Below, in pieces: positions 6,135 through 14,403 of a DNA stretch of 22,914 nucleotides. Location of the stretch: NCBI GenBank assembly GCA_963642885.1, contig CAVIJI010000037.1, positions 1 through 22,914 of the forward strand. The letters are read 5' to 3'. The translations under genes and the position numbers were made by a program. The notes below the pieces were generated by a model. That model searched no databases and had not been told where the DNA came from. It was given only the letters and a program-made list of their open reading frames with translations. Positions within the stretch are counted from its first letter, which is position 1; each line of letters begins with the position of its first letter. This DNA is from UMGS1696 sp963642885. GTDB taxonomy: Bacteria; Bacillota; Clostridia; Oscillospirales; CAG-272.

Positions 6135-7274
6135 ATGCACCCTATAAAAATACTGATTATCGCCGGCGCAATGGATGTCGGCGGAATAGAAAATCAGCTG
6201 ATGCACCTTCTGCGCAACGCGGATAAAGAGAAGTTTCAAATCGATTTTACCACAACCATGAACCACCCCTTCTATCAGGATGAAATCGAGAAACTTGGCG
6301 GAAAATGTATCCGCATTCCCGCGACAGAAGGTCGGCATTTCATTCGCCATTGTAAAGCACTCTTTCGGGTTATGAAAGACGGTCAATATGACATTGTCCA
6401 CTCTCATGAGCTGTTTCACAGCGGTATGGTGTTATTGACGGCTAAAGCGGCGGGCGTGAAACACCGCTTTGTTCATGCGCACAACTGGTCGGACGGTGAC
6501 GGAACAGGCAGGCAGACTGTCGTACGAAAGCTGTACAACTCCGTCATGCGGCATTGGATTATGCGTTACGGGACGGAGTTTTGTGCCTGCTCCACGCTTG
6601 CGGGACGTTTTCTGTACGGCGAAAAGAAAACACATGAGCCGAATTATCATCTGATTTTCAATTCCGTAGATACGGGCAAATTCATCGACAATTACGACAG
6701 AAAAGAATCGGGCGAATTCATCGATGACGGGTGGACGAATATTATACAAATCGGCCGCTTTTCCGATGTGAAAAATCAGCTTTTTACCGCGGAAATCGCA
6801 CGAGAATTTAAGCGCCGCGGTGAAAAGATTCGGATACTCTGTGCGGGAAACAACGGAAACGAGTACGAGCGGCGAGTGCGGACGGCAATTTGCGAATACG
6901 GAATCGGCGAACACATGCTACTGCTCGGCGTGCGCAAGGACATTGACGTCCTTGCACGCAAGTCGGCGGCATTTCTGCTGCCGTCACTATATGAGGGAAT
7001 GCCGCTTGTGATGATTGAAGCACAGTCGGCAGGACTGCCATGTGTAACGGCGGATACATACTCCCACGAGGTGGATTTCGGAATCGGTTATGTGCGGTGG
7101 CTGCGGTTGGAGCAAGGTGCGGCAGAATGGGCTGACGCGATTGAAAAGGCTGTGAACATGGGCCGTGCCGATAAAAACGCAGTTATAAATGCCGTAGAAA
7201 AGTACGGTTTTGATTCACGTGTATTTGCACGCCGTTTGTGTGATTTATACGAGCTTGCGATTGAGAGAAAGTGA
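6135..7274 (+). CDS. Glycosyltransferase family 4 (EpsF-like)
   Basis: This GT-B retaining glycosyltransferase has 379 residues from the chosen start. IAGAMDVGGIENQLMHLL is the usual N-terminal acceptor-side signature, IVHSHELFHSG and FVHAHNWS follow, and the donor-side EX7E motif is E287 to E295 (LYEGMPLVMIEA). Two ATGs lie six bases apart. 6129 is only 2 nt from the GAGGGA site (6121-6126), whereas 6135 is 8 nt away, so 6135 is preferred. It follows the GT2 gene by 13 bases. The overall look is that of EpsF-type enzymes of Firmicutes exopolysaccharide loci, but the sugar is not assignable. Confidence 0.91.
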   Translation: MHPIKILIIAGAMDVGGIENQLMHLLRNADKEKFQIDFTTTMNHPFYQDEIEKLGGKCIRIPATEGRHFIRHCKALFRVMKDGQYDIVHSHELFHSGMVLLTAKAAGVKHRFVHAHNWSDGDGTGRQTVVRKLYNSVMRHWIMRYGTEFCACSTLAGRFLYGEKKTHEPNYHLIFNSVDTGKFIDNYDRKESGEFIDDGWTNIIQIGRFSDVKNQLFTAEIAREFKRRGEKIRILCAGNNGNEYERRVRTAICEYGIGEHMLLLGVRKDIDVLARKSAAFLLPSLYEGMPLVMIEAQSAGLPCVTADTYSHEVDFGIGYVRWLRLEQGAAEWADAIEKAVNMGRADKNAVINAVEKYGFDSRVFARRLCDLYELAIERK

Positions 7275-7280
7275 GATTTC

Positions 7281-8195
7281 ATGATGAAAGAAACCTTCGG
7301 TAAAAGAGGCTTTGTAACGATTGCCACAGGTCGGGAGCGATATTATGCTCTGGCAAGAAATCTCCTGCGCTCATACCGCAGTTTTGCGAAAACGCCGTAT
7401 CCGTTTGCAATCATAGCCGACAGAGAAAATGAATATACCGCGGAATTCGACCATGTGATTATTATTTCAGATGCTTCCAACAGCTACAATGACAAGCTGA
7501 AGCTGTTCCGTGAACTTCCCTATGATGAGACGATTTTCATAGATGCCGACAGTCTGGCATATGGTGACTTGAACGCATGGTGGGATATTTTCGGTAATGC
7601 GGGAGACTTTTGTCTCTTCGGTTATGCATGGCGCGATTTGAATTGCGGAAGAGGTTGGTTTGTTCCCGCGGGAATGAAAGAATATCGAAAAGACATATCA
7701 TTTATTCCCGATTTTAACGGCGGAGTTTACTATATGCGTAACACACAGGCTTGTGAACGGGTTTTCGATATCGCAAATCACTGTGCCGAGCATTACCGCG
7801 ATTATCGCTTTAATGATTTTGTCGACCCCGCAGATGAACCCGTACTCGCCCTCGGTATGGCAGTGTGCGGCTTTGAGCCGATTGACATACCCGGGGAGCT
7901 GGTATTTGCTCCGCCAAAGAAAAAGCTCGATGCGGATATTTCGGCTCCGCGTGCGATTTTTCATCAGTCAGCCGACAAAAGTTATCCCGTTCGTCTGATT
8001 CACTTCAGCAATTACCGTACACAGCTCTCGTTTTACCGCAACGAAATCATCAAATTAGATAAATTAAACGGGGGGGGCGGAGGTTTGCTGTATAAAATGC
8101 CAAACTCGGTTCGATATACGTTTTTGCGTATTTCGGATATTGTTCCGTTTACAAAACGTGTTTTCCGAAAGGTTAAAAGGATTTTGCACATATGA
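7281..8195 (+). CDS. GT8-like (GT-A fold) glycosyltransferase, copy 1
   Basis: This 304-residue protein starts with GFVTIATGRERYYALARNLL, typical of nucleotide-diphospho-sugar transferases near GT8, and has the metal-binding D88-A-D90 in FIDADSLAYGDL. It is clearly paralogous to the protein encoded at 19800: LLRSYR, ENEYTAEFD, DADxLAYGDLN, GGxYYxR and the KRILH tail are shared. It probably adds a hexose. The start is ATG 7281 or the adjacent ATG 7284; the ribosome binding site is weak. An uninterrupted run of eight G (8070-8077) encodes a Gly stretch about 40 residues from the C-terminus, so slippage there would change only the tail. The stop overlaps the next start (ATGA). Confidence 0.84.
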   Translation: MMKETFGKRGFVTIATGRERYYALARNLLRSYRSFAKTPYPFAIIADRENEYTAEFDHVIIISDASNSYNDKLKLFRELPYDETIFIDADSLAYGDLNAWWDIFGNAGDFCLFGYAWRDLNCGRGWFVPAGMKEYRKDISFIPDFNGGVYYMRNTQACERVFDIANHCAEHYRDYRFNDFVDPADEPVLALGMAVCGFEPIDIPGELVFAPPKKKLDADISAPRAIFHQSADKSYPVRLIHFSNYRTQLSFYRNEIIKLDKLNGGGGGLLYKMPNSVRYTFLRISDIVPFTKRVFRKVKRILHI

Positions 8196-9313
8196 TCACC
8201 ATCCTCTTCTTTATTGAATCCCTCTCGGGCGGCGGGGCTGAAAAGGTTCTGCGCAATCTGGTAAATGCGATGGATCAGACGAAGTTCTGCATCACTGTGC
8301 AGACGCTTTACCGAGAGGATGCGGAAAAGTATCTCGCGCAGGGAATATGCTATAAGTATTGCTACGAAAAAAAGAACCGTGTGAACGGACTGCTCATGCG
8401 TGCCGAAGCCGCGGCGGGGCTTACCTATCCGCTGCGCATAAAAGACAAATACGACATCGAAGCCGCATATCTCGAATGCGGTTCGACAAAGATAATGTCG
8501 GCCTCTTCGAACAAAAACGCTCTGAAGCTGGCGTGGGTGCACTGCGACTTCAAAAACAGATTCTCCGACCTGCCCGCCTTTGTTCGGGCAACCGAAAAAT
8601 ATTACGCAAAATACGATTACGCGGTGTGCGTATCGAAAAATGTTATGCATAGCTTCACGGAGCTGTACGGCAGTACCGTACCTGCCGTAACGTTATACAA
8701 CACAATCGACGATGCGGAAATACTGCAAAAAAGCAAGGCGGTATTGCCCGACGATATACAAAAGAGACGTCTTACCCTGGCAGTAGTGGGCAGGCTGACC
8801 CCCCAAAAAAAATTACTGCGTGCGCTGGATGCCCATAAGCGGCTTCTCGCGGACGGTATCGAGCACGATTTGTGGGTAGTCGGAGAGGGCGAGGAACGTC
8901 CTATGCTCGAGGAATACATCCGCGTCAATCATCTTGATGACTCCGCAAGGCTACTGGGTTTCCGAGAGAATCCGTATAACCTGATGCATGCAGCCGACCT
9001 TCTGGTATGCTCGTCTATATTCGAGGGCTTCAGCACCTTTGTCACGGAGGGTTTGATCTTGGGCAAGCCCATTGTCACGACCGACGTGTCCGGTATGCGC
9101 GAGCTGCTCGGTGACAGCGAATACGGGCTCATTACCGCGAACGACGATGACGCGTTCTATGAAGGCGTCAAACGGATGCTTACGGAGCGGGGATTCATGG
9201 AGCACTATGCGGAGCAGGCTGAAATTCGCGGCAGAGACTTCATGTGTGAGAACCTGGCAAGGGATACGGAAGCGTTTTTCGAGAGAGAACTACAGAAGAA
9301 ACGAGGAAGGTAA
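8192..9313 (+). CDS. Glycosyltransferase family 4
   Basis: This 373-residue GT-B retaining glycosyltransferase has the N-terminal SLSGGGAEKVLRNLV loop, a middle linker with VVGRLTPQKK, VVGEGEERP, and the EX7E motif E278 to E286 (FEGFSTFVTEG). AAAAGGA lies 10 nt upstream of the ATG, which overlaps the preceding stop. The sequence C6-A8 at 8799-8812, coding LTPQKK, is a slippery homopolymer pair in the middle of the gene where a one-base change would truncate the donor-binding half. It is intact in this assembly. The next gene starts directly after the stop. Confidence 0.92.
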   Translation: MITILFFIESLSGGGAEKVLRNLVNAMDQTKFCITVQTLYREDAEKYLAQGICYKYCYEKKNRVNGLLMRAEAAAGLTYPLRIKDKYDIEAAYLECGSTKIMSASSNKNALKLAWVHCDFKNRFSDLPAFVRATEKYYAKYDYAVCVSKNVMHSFTELYGSTVPAVTLYNTIDDAEILQKSKAVLPDDIQKRRLTLAVVGRLTPQKKLLRALDAHKRLLADGIEHDLWVVGEGEERPMLEEYIRVNHLDDSARLLGFRENPYNLMHAADLLVCSSIFEGFSTFVTEGLILGKPIVTTDVSGMRELLGDSEYGLITANDDDAFYEGVKRMLTERGFMEHYAEQAEIRGRDFMCENLARDTEAFFERELQKKRGR

Positions 9314-10414
9314 ATGGGCGTAAGAGTCTATTACTATATAGTCGCGGCGGTGCTGGTGCTCGGAATTTTACTGCCGCAGCACGGCGGACAAAAGAAGGTG
9401 TATATCACGCTCATGGCGATTCTGCACACCTTCGTCTGCGGCTGGAGATATATGTACCTTACGGGAGATTTGCGAAAATACGCGTGGGGATACTATACGA
9501 TAACCGAATCGGGCTGGTTCAGCGAGGAGGTTTTTCAGGAAGGTCGTAATTTCGGCTTCTTTTGGCTGCAAAAGCTGTTCTCCACCCTGACGGACGGCGA
9601 CTTTCAGATTTTCCTCATTTTTATCGCTGTTGTCACAGAAATCGCCGTTGCTATTGTCATATACCGCTATTCTCCCGCGCCATGGCTCAGCTATTTGCTT
9701 TGGAATTGCTTCGGATTCTATGTATTCGGCTTCAGCGCCATCAAGCAGGCACTGGCTATGAGCTTGCTTATATTCGCCTTCATCGGCATTATGGAGGAAA
9801 AGCCGAAAAAATTCTTGCTCTGGACTTTGCTTGCGGGCTGCGTTCACACTCCCGCATTGGTTTTTCTGCCCGCATACATGATGGCAAAAAGCCGATTGAA
9901 TATCCGAAAAATAGGCGTATACATAGTCGGCGCAGGGCTGATTTTCCTTTTCCGAAACCCGATTGTCGAATTCGTCAGCGGATTCTATTATGACGAAAAG
10001 GATTTTATGGTCAATTCTCTTGTCGGCGGACGCTTTCTGATGATTGCGGCACTTCTGATTGTCGGAATTATCCTACGCGGCTTTTCGGGAAAAAGCTTTA
10101 CAAAGCTGTTCAATCTAATGCTTGTCGCGGCGGTAATACAGATGTTCTCGGGCTTTGACAACGTGTTTACGCGTTTAACGGACTACTATTTCCAGTTCAT
10201 TATTCTGTATCTGCCGATGATTTTTTATCCCGAAAAGGATGTCGAAACAGGCGGCAGCCGACGCCTTTCTCTTACGGCACAGCAGCGTGTCGCCGCACTT
10301 CTGTGCGTGGTGCTTCTCGCGGGGCTGTACTACTACTCGACAAATCTCGGTCATACGACAACATATGAACCGGATAACTACCTTAACTACCGATTCTGCT
10401 GGGAGGTAGAGTGA
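9314..10414 (+). CDS. EpsG-like polysaccharide polymerase (Wzy analogue)
   Basis: This 366-residue membrane protein has about ten hydrophobic segments, beginning at YYIVAAVLVLGILL and ending near VAALLCVVLLAGLYYYS. The central FGFSAIKQALAMSLLIFAF segment followed by GCVHTPALVFLPAYMM is the signature arrangement of the EpsG family of O-antigen-ligase/polymerase-like proteins, which join lipid-linked repeat units on the outer face of the membrane. A GAGGAAGG site precedes the ATG, which directly abuts the previous stop. In most loci EpsG works with a Wzx flippase. Here none is visible and an ABC exporter is present downstream instead. An acyltransferase is a weaker alternative. Confidence 0.82.
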   Translation: MGVRVYYYIVAAVLVLGILLPQHGGQKKVYITLMAILHTFVCGWRYMYLTGDLRKYAWGYYTITESGWFSEEVFQEGRNFGFFWLQKLFSTLTDGDFQIFLIFIAVVTEIAVAIVIYRYSPAPWLSYLLWNCFGFYVFGFSAIKQALAMSLLIFAFIGIMEEKPKKFLLWTLLAGCVHTPALVFLPAYMMAKSRLNIRKIGVYIVGAGLIFLFRNPIVEFVSGFYYDEKDFMVNSLVGGRFLMIAALLIVGIILRGFSGKSFTKLFNLMLVAAVIQMFSGFDNVFTRLTDYYFQFIILYLPMIFYPEKDVETGGSRRLSLTAQQRVAALLCVVLLAGLYYYSTNLGHTTTYEPDNYLNYRFCWEVE

Positions 10415-11397
10415 TGACATTCAGTGTGATTATCCCCTGCTTCAACTGTGTCGGCACACTGGAGACTACAGTCGGCAGCATTCATGCCTGCGGTCTGACG
10501 GACTACGAAATTCTGCTCATCGACGACGGCTCCGCGGACGGCACAGCGGAGCTGTGCGATGCCTTATGCGGAGAGTACACGCAAATACGTTGTGTCCATC
10601 AGGAAAATGCGGGCGTTTCCGCCGCGCGCAATCGTGGGATTGACGAGGCGCGGGGGGAATACATATGGTTCGTGGATGCGGATGATACTGTGGACAGCGC
10701 AGTTTCGGCCGATATCGACGATATTATCATCGGAAAACGTCCCGAAATGCTTATTTTCGGCATGAGCTTTGATTATTATCACAATAAGGAGCTATACCGC
10801 AGAGATAATTTAACCCCGCCACTCGAGGGCGCTCTGACGCTCGAACAGCTTAAAGANNNNNNNNNNGGTATTTACGAATGCAATGCGCTTACTCCCGTAT
10901 GGAACAAATTCATACGCAGAGATTTAATAATAACAAACAACATACGATTTCACGACGGGTTGATTCTCATGGAGGACTTTCTTTTCGTTTTGGAATTGCT
11001 GCCGTACTGTCACTTACTCTACTCACTGCCCAAAGCAATCTACCGCTATCGGCAGTCCGAGGATGAAAAGGGAGCCTATCGGCGGCTTTTGCGGATTAAT
11101 AATTTAGCGGAATACATGATTCCGTTTGAACACGGCGTAAAATCACTTGGCATTTCCTCGGATACGGTTACGGCTTTATATAAAATGCTGCTTGAACAAA
11201 AGCTGTATTACTCATCGTATACGCAAATTCGAAAAAGTATTGCCGAGCATAAGCAGAGCGGATATGCTTTTTTGAATTTGGGTAGCCCTCTCGGGATTTT
11301 TCTGCGCAGCCGCAAGACACAGCTGCGGCACAGGCTTGCCGTTGCGGTCAAGAGCAGCCGTATGTATCAAAAACTTAAAGCGAGGACAGCGAAATGA
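10414..11397 (+). CDS. Glycosyltransferase family 2 with an assembly gap inside
   Basis: This is an inverting GT-A enzyme of about 327 residues if the 10-N gap is the true size. The N-terminal module is normal: FSVIIPCFNCVGTLE, LLIDDGSADG, NAGVSAARNRG, and D88-A-D90-D91 in WFVDADDT. The gap at 10857-10866 lies after residue 147. The frame is preserved across it, and homology to the GT2 at 5138 (LWNKVFKRQII beside VWNKFIRRDLI) shows that the downstream part belongs to the same protein. ATG 10414 (TGATG overlap, 7 nt after GGGAGG) is preferred to GTG 10411. The C-terminal part is visibly more AT-rich than the first half. Whether the gene is really intact cannot be decided until the gap is filled. 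Confidence 0.85.
   Translation: MTFSVIIPCFNCVGTLETTVGSIHACGLTDYEILLIDDGSADGTAELCDALCGEYTQIRCVHQENAGVSAARNRGIDEARGEYIWFVDADDTVDSAVSADIDDIIIGKRPEMLIFGMSFDYYHNKELYRRDNLTPPLEGALTLEQLKXXXXGIYECNALTPVWNKFIRRDLIITNNIRFHDGLILMEDFLFVLELLPYCHLLYSLPKAIYRYRQSEDEKGAYRRLLRINNLAEYMIPFEHGVKSLGISSDTVTALYKMLLEQKLYYSSYTQIRKSIAEHKQSGYAFLNLGSPLGIFLRSRKTQLRHRLAVAVKSSRMYQKLKARTAK
10857..10866. other. Assembly gap (10 N)
   Basis: Ten undetermined bases interrupt the GT2 gene. Ten N is a common scaffolding placeholder, so the real distance may differ from ten. Frame is kept across it, which has a one-in-three probability by chance. Confidence 0.98.
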
Positions 11398-12383
11398 ACG
11401 GACGTCTGACCTACATCGACACCACACGCGCCGTTCTCATCGTACTTGTGGTGCTCGGACATATTCTGAACTACGCAAATCCCGAATACAATATCATACC
11501 GTACACTCTGGCGCAGGAATTTATAAACGCCTTCCATATGCCCGCGTTTTTTCTGCTGTCGGGAATGCTGACCGACGGTGAAAAGTGGCGAAAACGCTCT
11601 GTCGGGGCATACTTTATCCATAAAGCGCAGACGCTTCTGGTTCCGTACGTGTTCTTCGAATGCTTTGCCATTCTCTACAAGCACTTTGTTCTGCGTTCGG
11701 TTACTCTGACAGAGGGGATCGGGCTGATGCTGACCATGCGCTGCAATGTGGGTGCGGACTGGTTTTTGCCTGCGATGTTTCTCGCCTGCGCACTGTATTA
11801 CCTCTATATCCGTTTTCCGCATAAAATCGCATGGGGTCTGATCGGCGGTGTGTTATTCGTTTTACTGCACTTCACGCCCTCGGGACACATATGGAGACTT
11901 CTTTTCAGAGGTGCATTGGGCTTTTGCTTCATGCTTGCGGGAAACCTGCTGAAAAAGCCGCTGACCGAGTTCAAGCGGCGGAGAATAATCTGCGCCTTTC
12001 TGCTGACGGCGGTCATATCCGCACTTTATCTGAAATTCTCACTCGGAAACAGCTTTTTCGACGGTGTTTTGCGTACACCTCCCCTGTATTTCATGAGCGG
12101 TGTGTGCGGACTGTATTTTGTGATGGGCATTGCCCGTTTGATTCCGTGGAAATGGCCGACGAAAATCGGCGAGAACGCGCTGACCGTTATGGGAACTCAC
12201 CAGCTCGTGCTGTACACCGTCAGGGGACACGGCAGTATCCTTTGGGTGCTCGGTATGTTCTGCCTGATTGCAGCCGTGGAAGCGGTACTGATTCTCACCG
12301 TAAACCGCCTTTGCCCGATGCTTGTGGGGAAAAAAAGAAAGGAGCCTTCAGATGTCCGAAACCAAACGCCAAACCGAATTTGA
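11394..12383 (+). CDS. Acyltransferase family 3 membrane protein (O-acetyltransferase type), first of two
   Basis: This 329-residue integral membrane protein of the Acyl_transf_3 superfamily has an NolL/fucose-acetylase-like N-terminus: RLTYIDTTRAVLIVLVVLGH, then FINAFHMPAFFLLSG, with Arg and His at the usual membrane-edge positions. About ten hydrophobic segments follow. Such proteins carry an acyl group, usually acetyl, across the membrane onto surface sugars. The ATG overlaps the GT2 stop (ATGA). Its 3' end overlaps the next acyltransferase gene by 32 bases in another frame. The acceptor sugar is unknown. Confidence 0.87.
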   Translation: MNGRLTYIDTTRAVLIVLVVLGHILNYANPEYNIIPYTLAQEFINAFHMPAFFLLSGMLTDGEKWRKRSVGAYFIHKAQTLLVPYVFFECFAILYKHFVLRSVTLTEGIGLMLTMRCNVGADWFLPAMFLACALYYLYIRFPHKIAWGLIGGVLFVLLHFTPSGHIWRLLFRGALGFCFMLAGNLLKKPLTEFKRRRIICAFLLTAVISALYLKFSLGNSFFDGVLRTPPLYFMSGVCGLYFVMGIARLIPWKWPTKIGENALTVMGTHQLVLYTVRGHGSILWVLGMFCLIAAVEAVLILTVNRLCPMLVGKKRKEPSDVRNQTPNRI

Positions 12384-13392
12384 TGTTTTGCGGCTGATGG
12401 CAATACTCGCCGTTATAGCCATGCACGCCGGCGGAAACAAATATTTAAGCGGCAATTTTAATCCCGTCCACCATTCTATGTTTGTTGCGGCGATTGTGTG
12501 GTGCGTTCCCGTGTTCTTAATGATTTCGGGAAGATTTTTCCTTGATCCTCAAAGAGATATTACAATCAAAAAAATATGGAATAAGTATATACGCCGCATT
12601 GCGGTAATTTTTATCGTATGGTCAAGTATCTACGCCGTCTATTATGTAAAAAGCGGAGCTTATGACGGACTCAACATTTGGGGCATATTAACGCAATGGA
12701 TAGAAGGGCCATATCACTTTTGGTATCTTTATGCGATTATCGGCTTGTATGCATTTACACCGATACTCAGAAAACTTACGGAAAATGAGAAAATAATGCT
12801 GTATTTTCTTGTGTTGTATATTTTGGCGAATATCGTCAACGAGTATCTCGTTTATCTTCCCAAAACGGGCGGTATAATCAACGGAGTGTATAACAAGCTC
12901 GGACTCGGCAACATTGCGGGATATATCGGATATTATGTACTCGGTTACTGCGTTTTTCGTTATAAGAATGTGATAAATCGAAAATTCGAACTGGCAATCT
13001 ATATTATAGGTGTTATTTCATTTGCGGCAACAATTCTGTTTGAGGGACAGATTTCACCCGAACTCCGAGGAGCGGACTTTGTCAAACAATATCTGAAACC
13101 GAATGTCATTCTTTTTTCAACTGCGTTGTATCTGTTCTTTGTAAAAAGAGTGTCGCAAATACATTTTTCGGATCGTACGGTAAAGCTGTTCGGAACGCTG
13201 ACCGAGCTGAGCTTCGGCGTCTACATACTGCATGCGCTTATAAACGAATTCCTGGCGTTCATTCCCATTCCACAGCCTATTACGCATCCTTACATCATGC
13301 TGTTTGTGCTCACAACGGCAATTTATCTTATCTGCCTTGCTCTGACCTGGCTTATCCGTAAAATTCCTTTTGCGGGCAAAAAAATAACTTGA
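12352..13392 (+). CDS. Acyltransferase family 3 membrane protein (WecH/OatA-like), second of two
   Basis: This 346-residue Acyl_transf_3 protein contains QTEFDVLRLMAILAVIAMH, then WCVPVFLMISGRFFLDP, which are the two conserved N-terminal blocks, followed by about eight more membrane segments. It looks like WecH-type O-acetyltransferases. The start at 12352 is preferred because AAAGGAG (12338-12344) sits 7 nt upstream. An in-frame ATG at 12322 would add 10 residues without a good site. The gene overlaps its predecessor by 32 bases, so translation is probably coupled. It is clearly more AT-rich than the flanking genes and is not a recent duplicate of the first acyltransferase, so it was probably acquired separately. 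Confidence 0.88.
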   Translation: MSETKRQTEFDVLRLMAILAVIAMHAGGNKYLSGNFNPVHHSMFVAAIVWCVPVFLMISGRFFLDPQRDITIKKIWNKYIRRIAVIFIVWSSIYAVYYVKSGAYDGLNIWGILTQWIEGPYHFWYLYAIIGLYAFTPILRKLTENEKIMLYFLVLYILANIVNEYLVYLPKTGGIINGVYNKLGLGNIAGYIGYYVLGYCVFRYKNVINRKFELAIYIIGVISFAATILFEGQISPELRGADFVKQYLKPNVILFSTALYLFFVKRVSQIHFSDRTVKLFGTLTELSFGVYILHALINEFLAFIPIPQPITHPYIMLFVLTTAIYLICLALTWLIRKIPFAGKKIT

Positions 13393-13401
13393 GGAGTACA
13401 T

Positions 13402-14403
13402 ATGGACATCGATTTTGTCGTTCTGTGGGTGGACGGGGGAGATCCCGTCTGGCAGGCGGAAAAAGCAAAATACATGGGCAAAGCAACAAACGACAGCAAC
13501 GCACCGAACCGCTTCCGTGACTGGGGGCTGATGCCGTACTGGTTTCGTGCGGTGGAGAAGTTCGCACCGTGGGTGCGGAAAATCCATTTTGTCACCTGCG
13601 GACATGTTCCGTCGTTTCTCGACCTCGGTCATCCGAAGCTGCATCATGTGAAGCATTCGGATTTTCTTCCGTCGGAAGTGCTTCCGACCTTCAATTCCCA
13701 CGCAATCGAGATGAACCTGCACCGCATTCCAAATCTTGCGGAGCATTTCGTATACTTCAATGACGATATGTTTCTGATTCGTCCCGTGTCGGAGAACGTG
13801 TTTTTTCGTGACGGTCTTCCGTGCACCTACGGCGGAGAATATCCGATTGAGCTGGTGGGGGAGATCGGCATCTGGCAGCACGCGGCTGTGAACAATCTCG
13901 GTGTTATCAACGCGCACTTCGACAAGCGTGAGCAGGTAAAAAAATACGGTAAGAAATACGTAAACCGCGCCTACCGCTGGCAGGACAATATCCGCACAAA
14001 AGCGGCGGAAATGCTGTTCCCCAACTATTTCACGGGCTTTAAAAACCTGCACGCCCCCGCCGCATACACGAAAAGCACATTCGAGGCTGTCTGGGCCGCG
14101 GAGCCGGAGCTGCTCAGTCGTACGACGTCACACCGATTCCGCGGAGCGGACGAGGTAAATCAGTGGGTGTGCCTGTGGTGGCAGGTGGCAAGCGGACAGT
14201 TTGCGCCGTTCAACACGGATAATGTTGTGTCCTGCATTGACGGCGACACCATAGACGAGCTGTGCGGCATCATAGAAAAGCAAAATCATGATATGCTTTG
14301 CGTTAACGATTCCGAAAAGCCCGTGGATTTCGATACGCTGTCCGCTCGACTGCGCGATGCGTTCGAAAAGATTCTGTCTGAGAAAAGCGGGTTCGAATTA
14401 TGA
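13402..14403 (+). CDS. Stealth-family sugar-phosphate transferase
   Basis: This 333-residue protein shows the conserved regions of the Stealth family, which transfers hexose- or HexNAc-1-phosphate to make phosphodiester-linked glycans and includes mammalian GlcNAc-1-phosphotransferase and CpsY/LcbA-type capsule enzymes. CR1 is IDFVVLWVDGGDPVW (3-17). CR2 runs from RFRDWGLMPYWFRAVE through VTCGHVPSFL to LPTFNSHAIEMNLHRIP, and EHFVYFNDDMF follows (N120-D121-D122). CR3/CR4 include GFKNLHAPAAYTKS and HRFRGADEVNQW. A GAGGAG site lies 5 nt before the ATG. Its presence implies that the polymer contains at least one phosphodiester linkage, either in the backbone or as a side group. The family is certain; the donor sugar is not. 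Confidence 0.94.
   Translation: MDIDFVVLWVDGGDPVWQAEKAKYMGKATNDSNAPNRFRDWGLMPYWFRAVEKFAPWVRKIHFVTCGHVPSFLDLGHPKLHHVKHSDFLPSEVLPTFNSHAIEMNLHRIPNLAEHFVYFNDDMFLIRPVSENVFFRDGLPCTYGGEYPIELVGEIGIWQHAAVNNLGVINAHFDKREQVKKYGKKYVNRAYRWQDNIRTKAAEMLFPNYFTGFKNLHAPAAYTKSTFEAVWAAEPELLSRTTSHRFRGADEVNQWVCLWWQVASGQFAPFNTDNVVSCIDGDTIDELCGIIEKQNHDMLCVNDSEKPVDFDTLSARLRDAFEKILSEKSGFEL

Noticed and set aside
10857..10866. Reading the GT2 gene as two broken genes
   Set aside because: The interruption is undetermined sequence, the frame is kept across it and the downstream part aligns with the C-terminal half of other GT2 proteins here.
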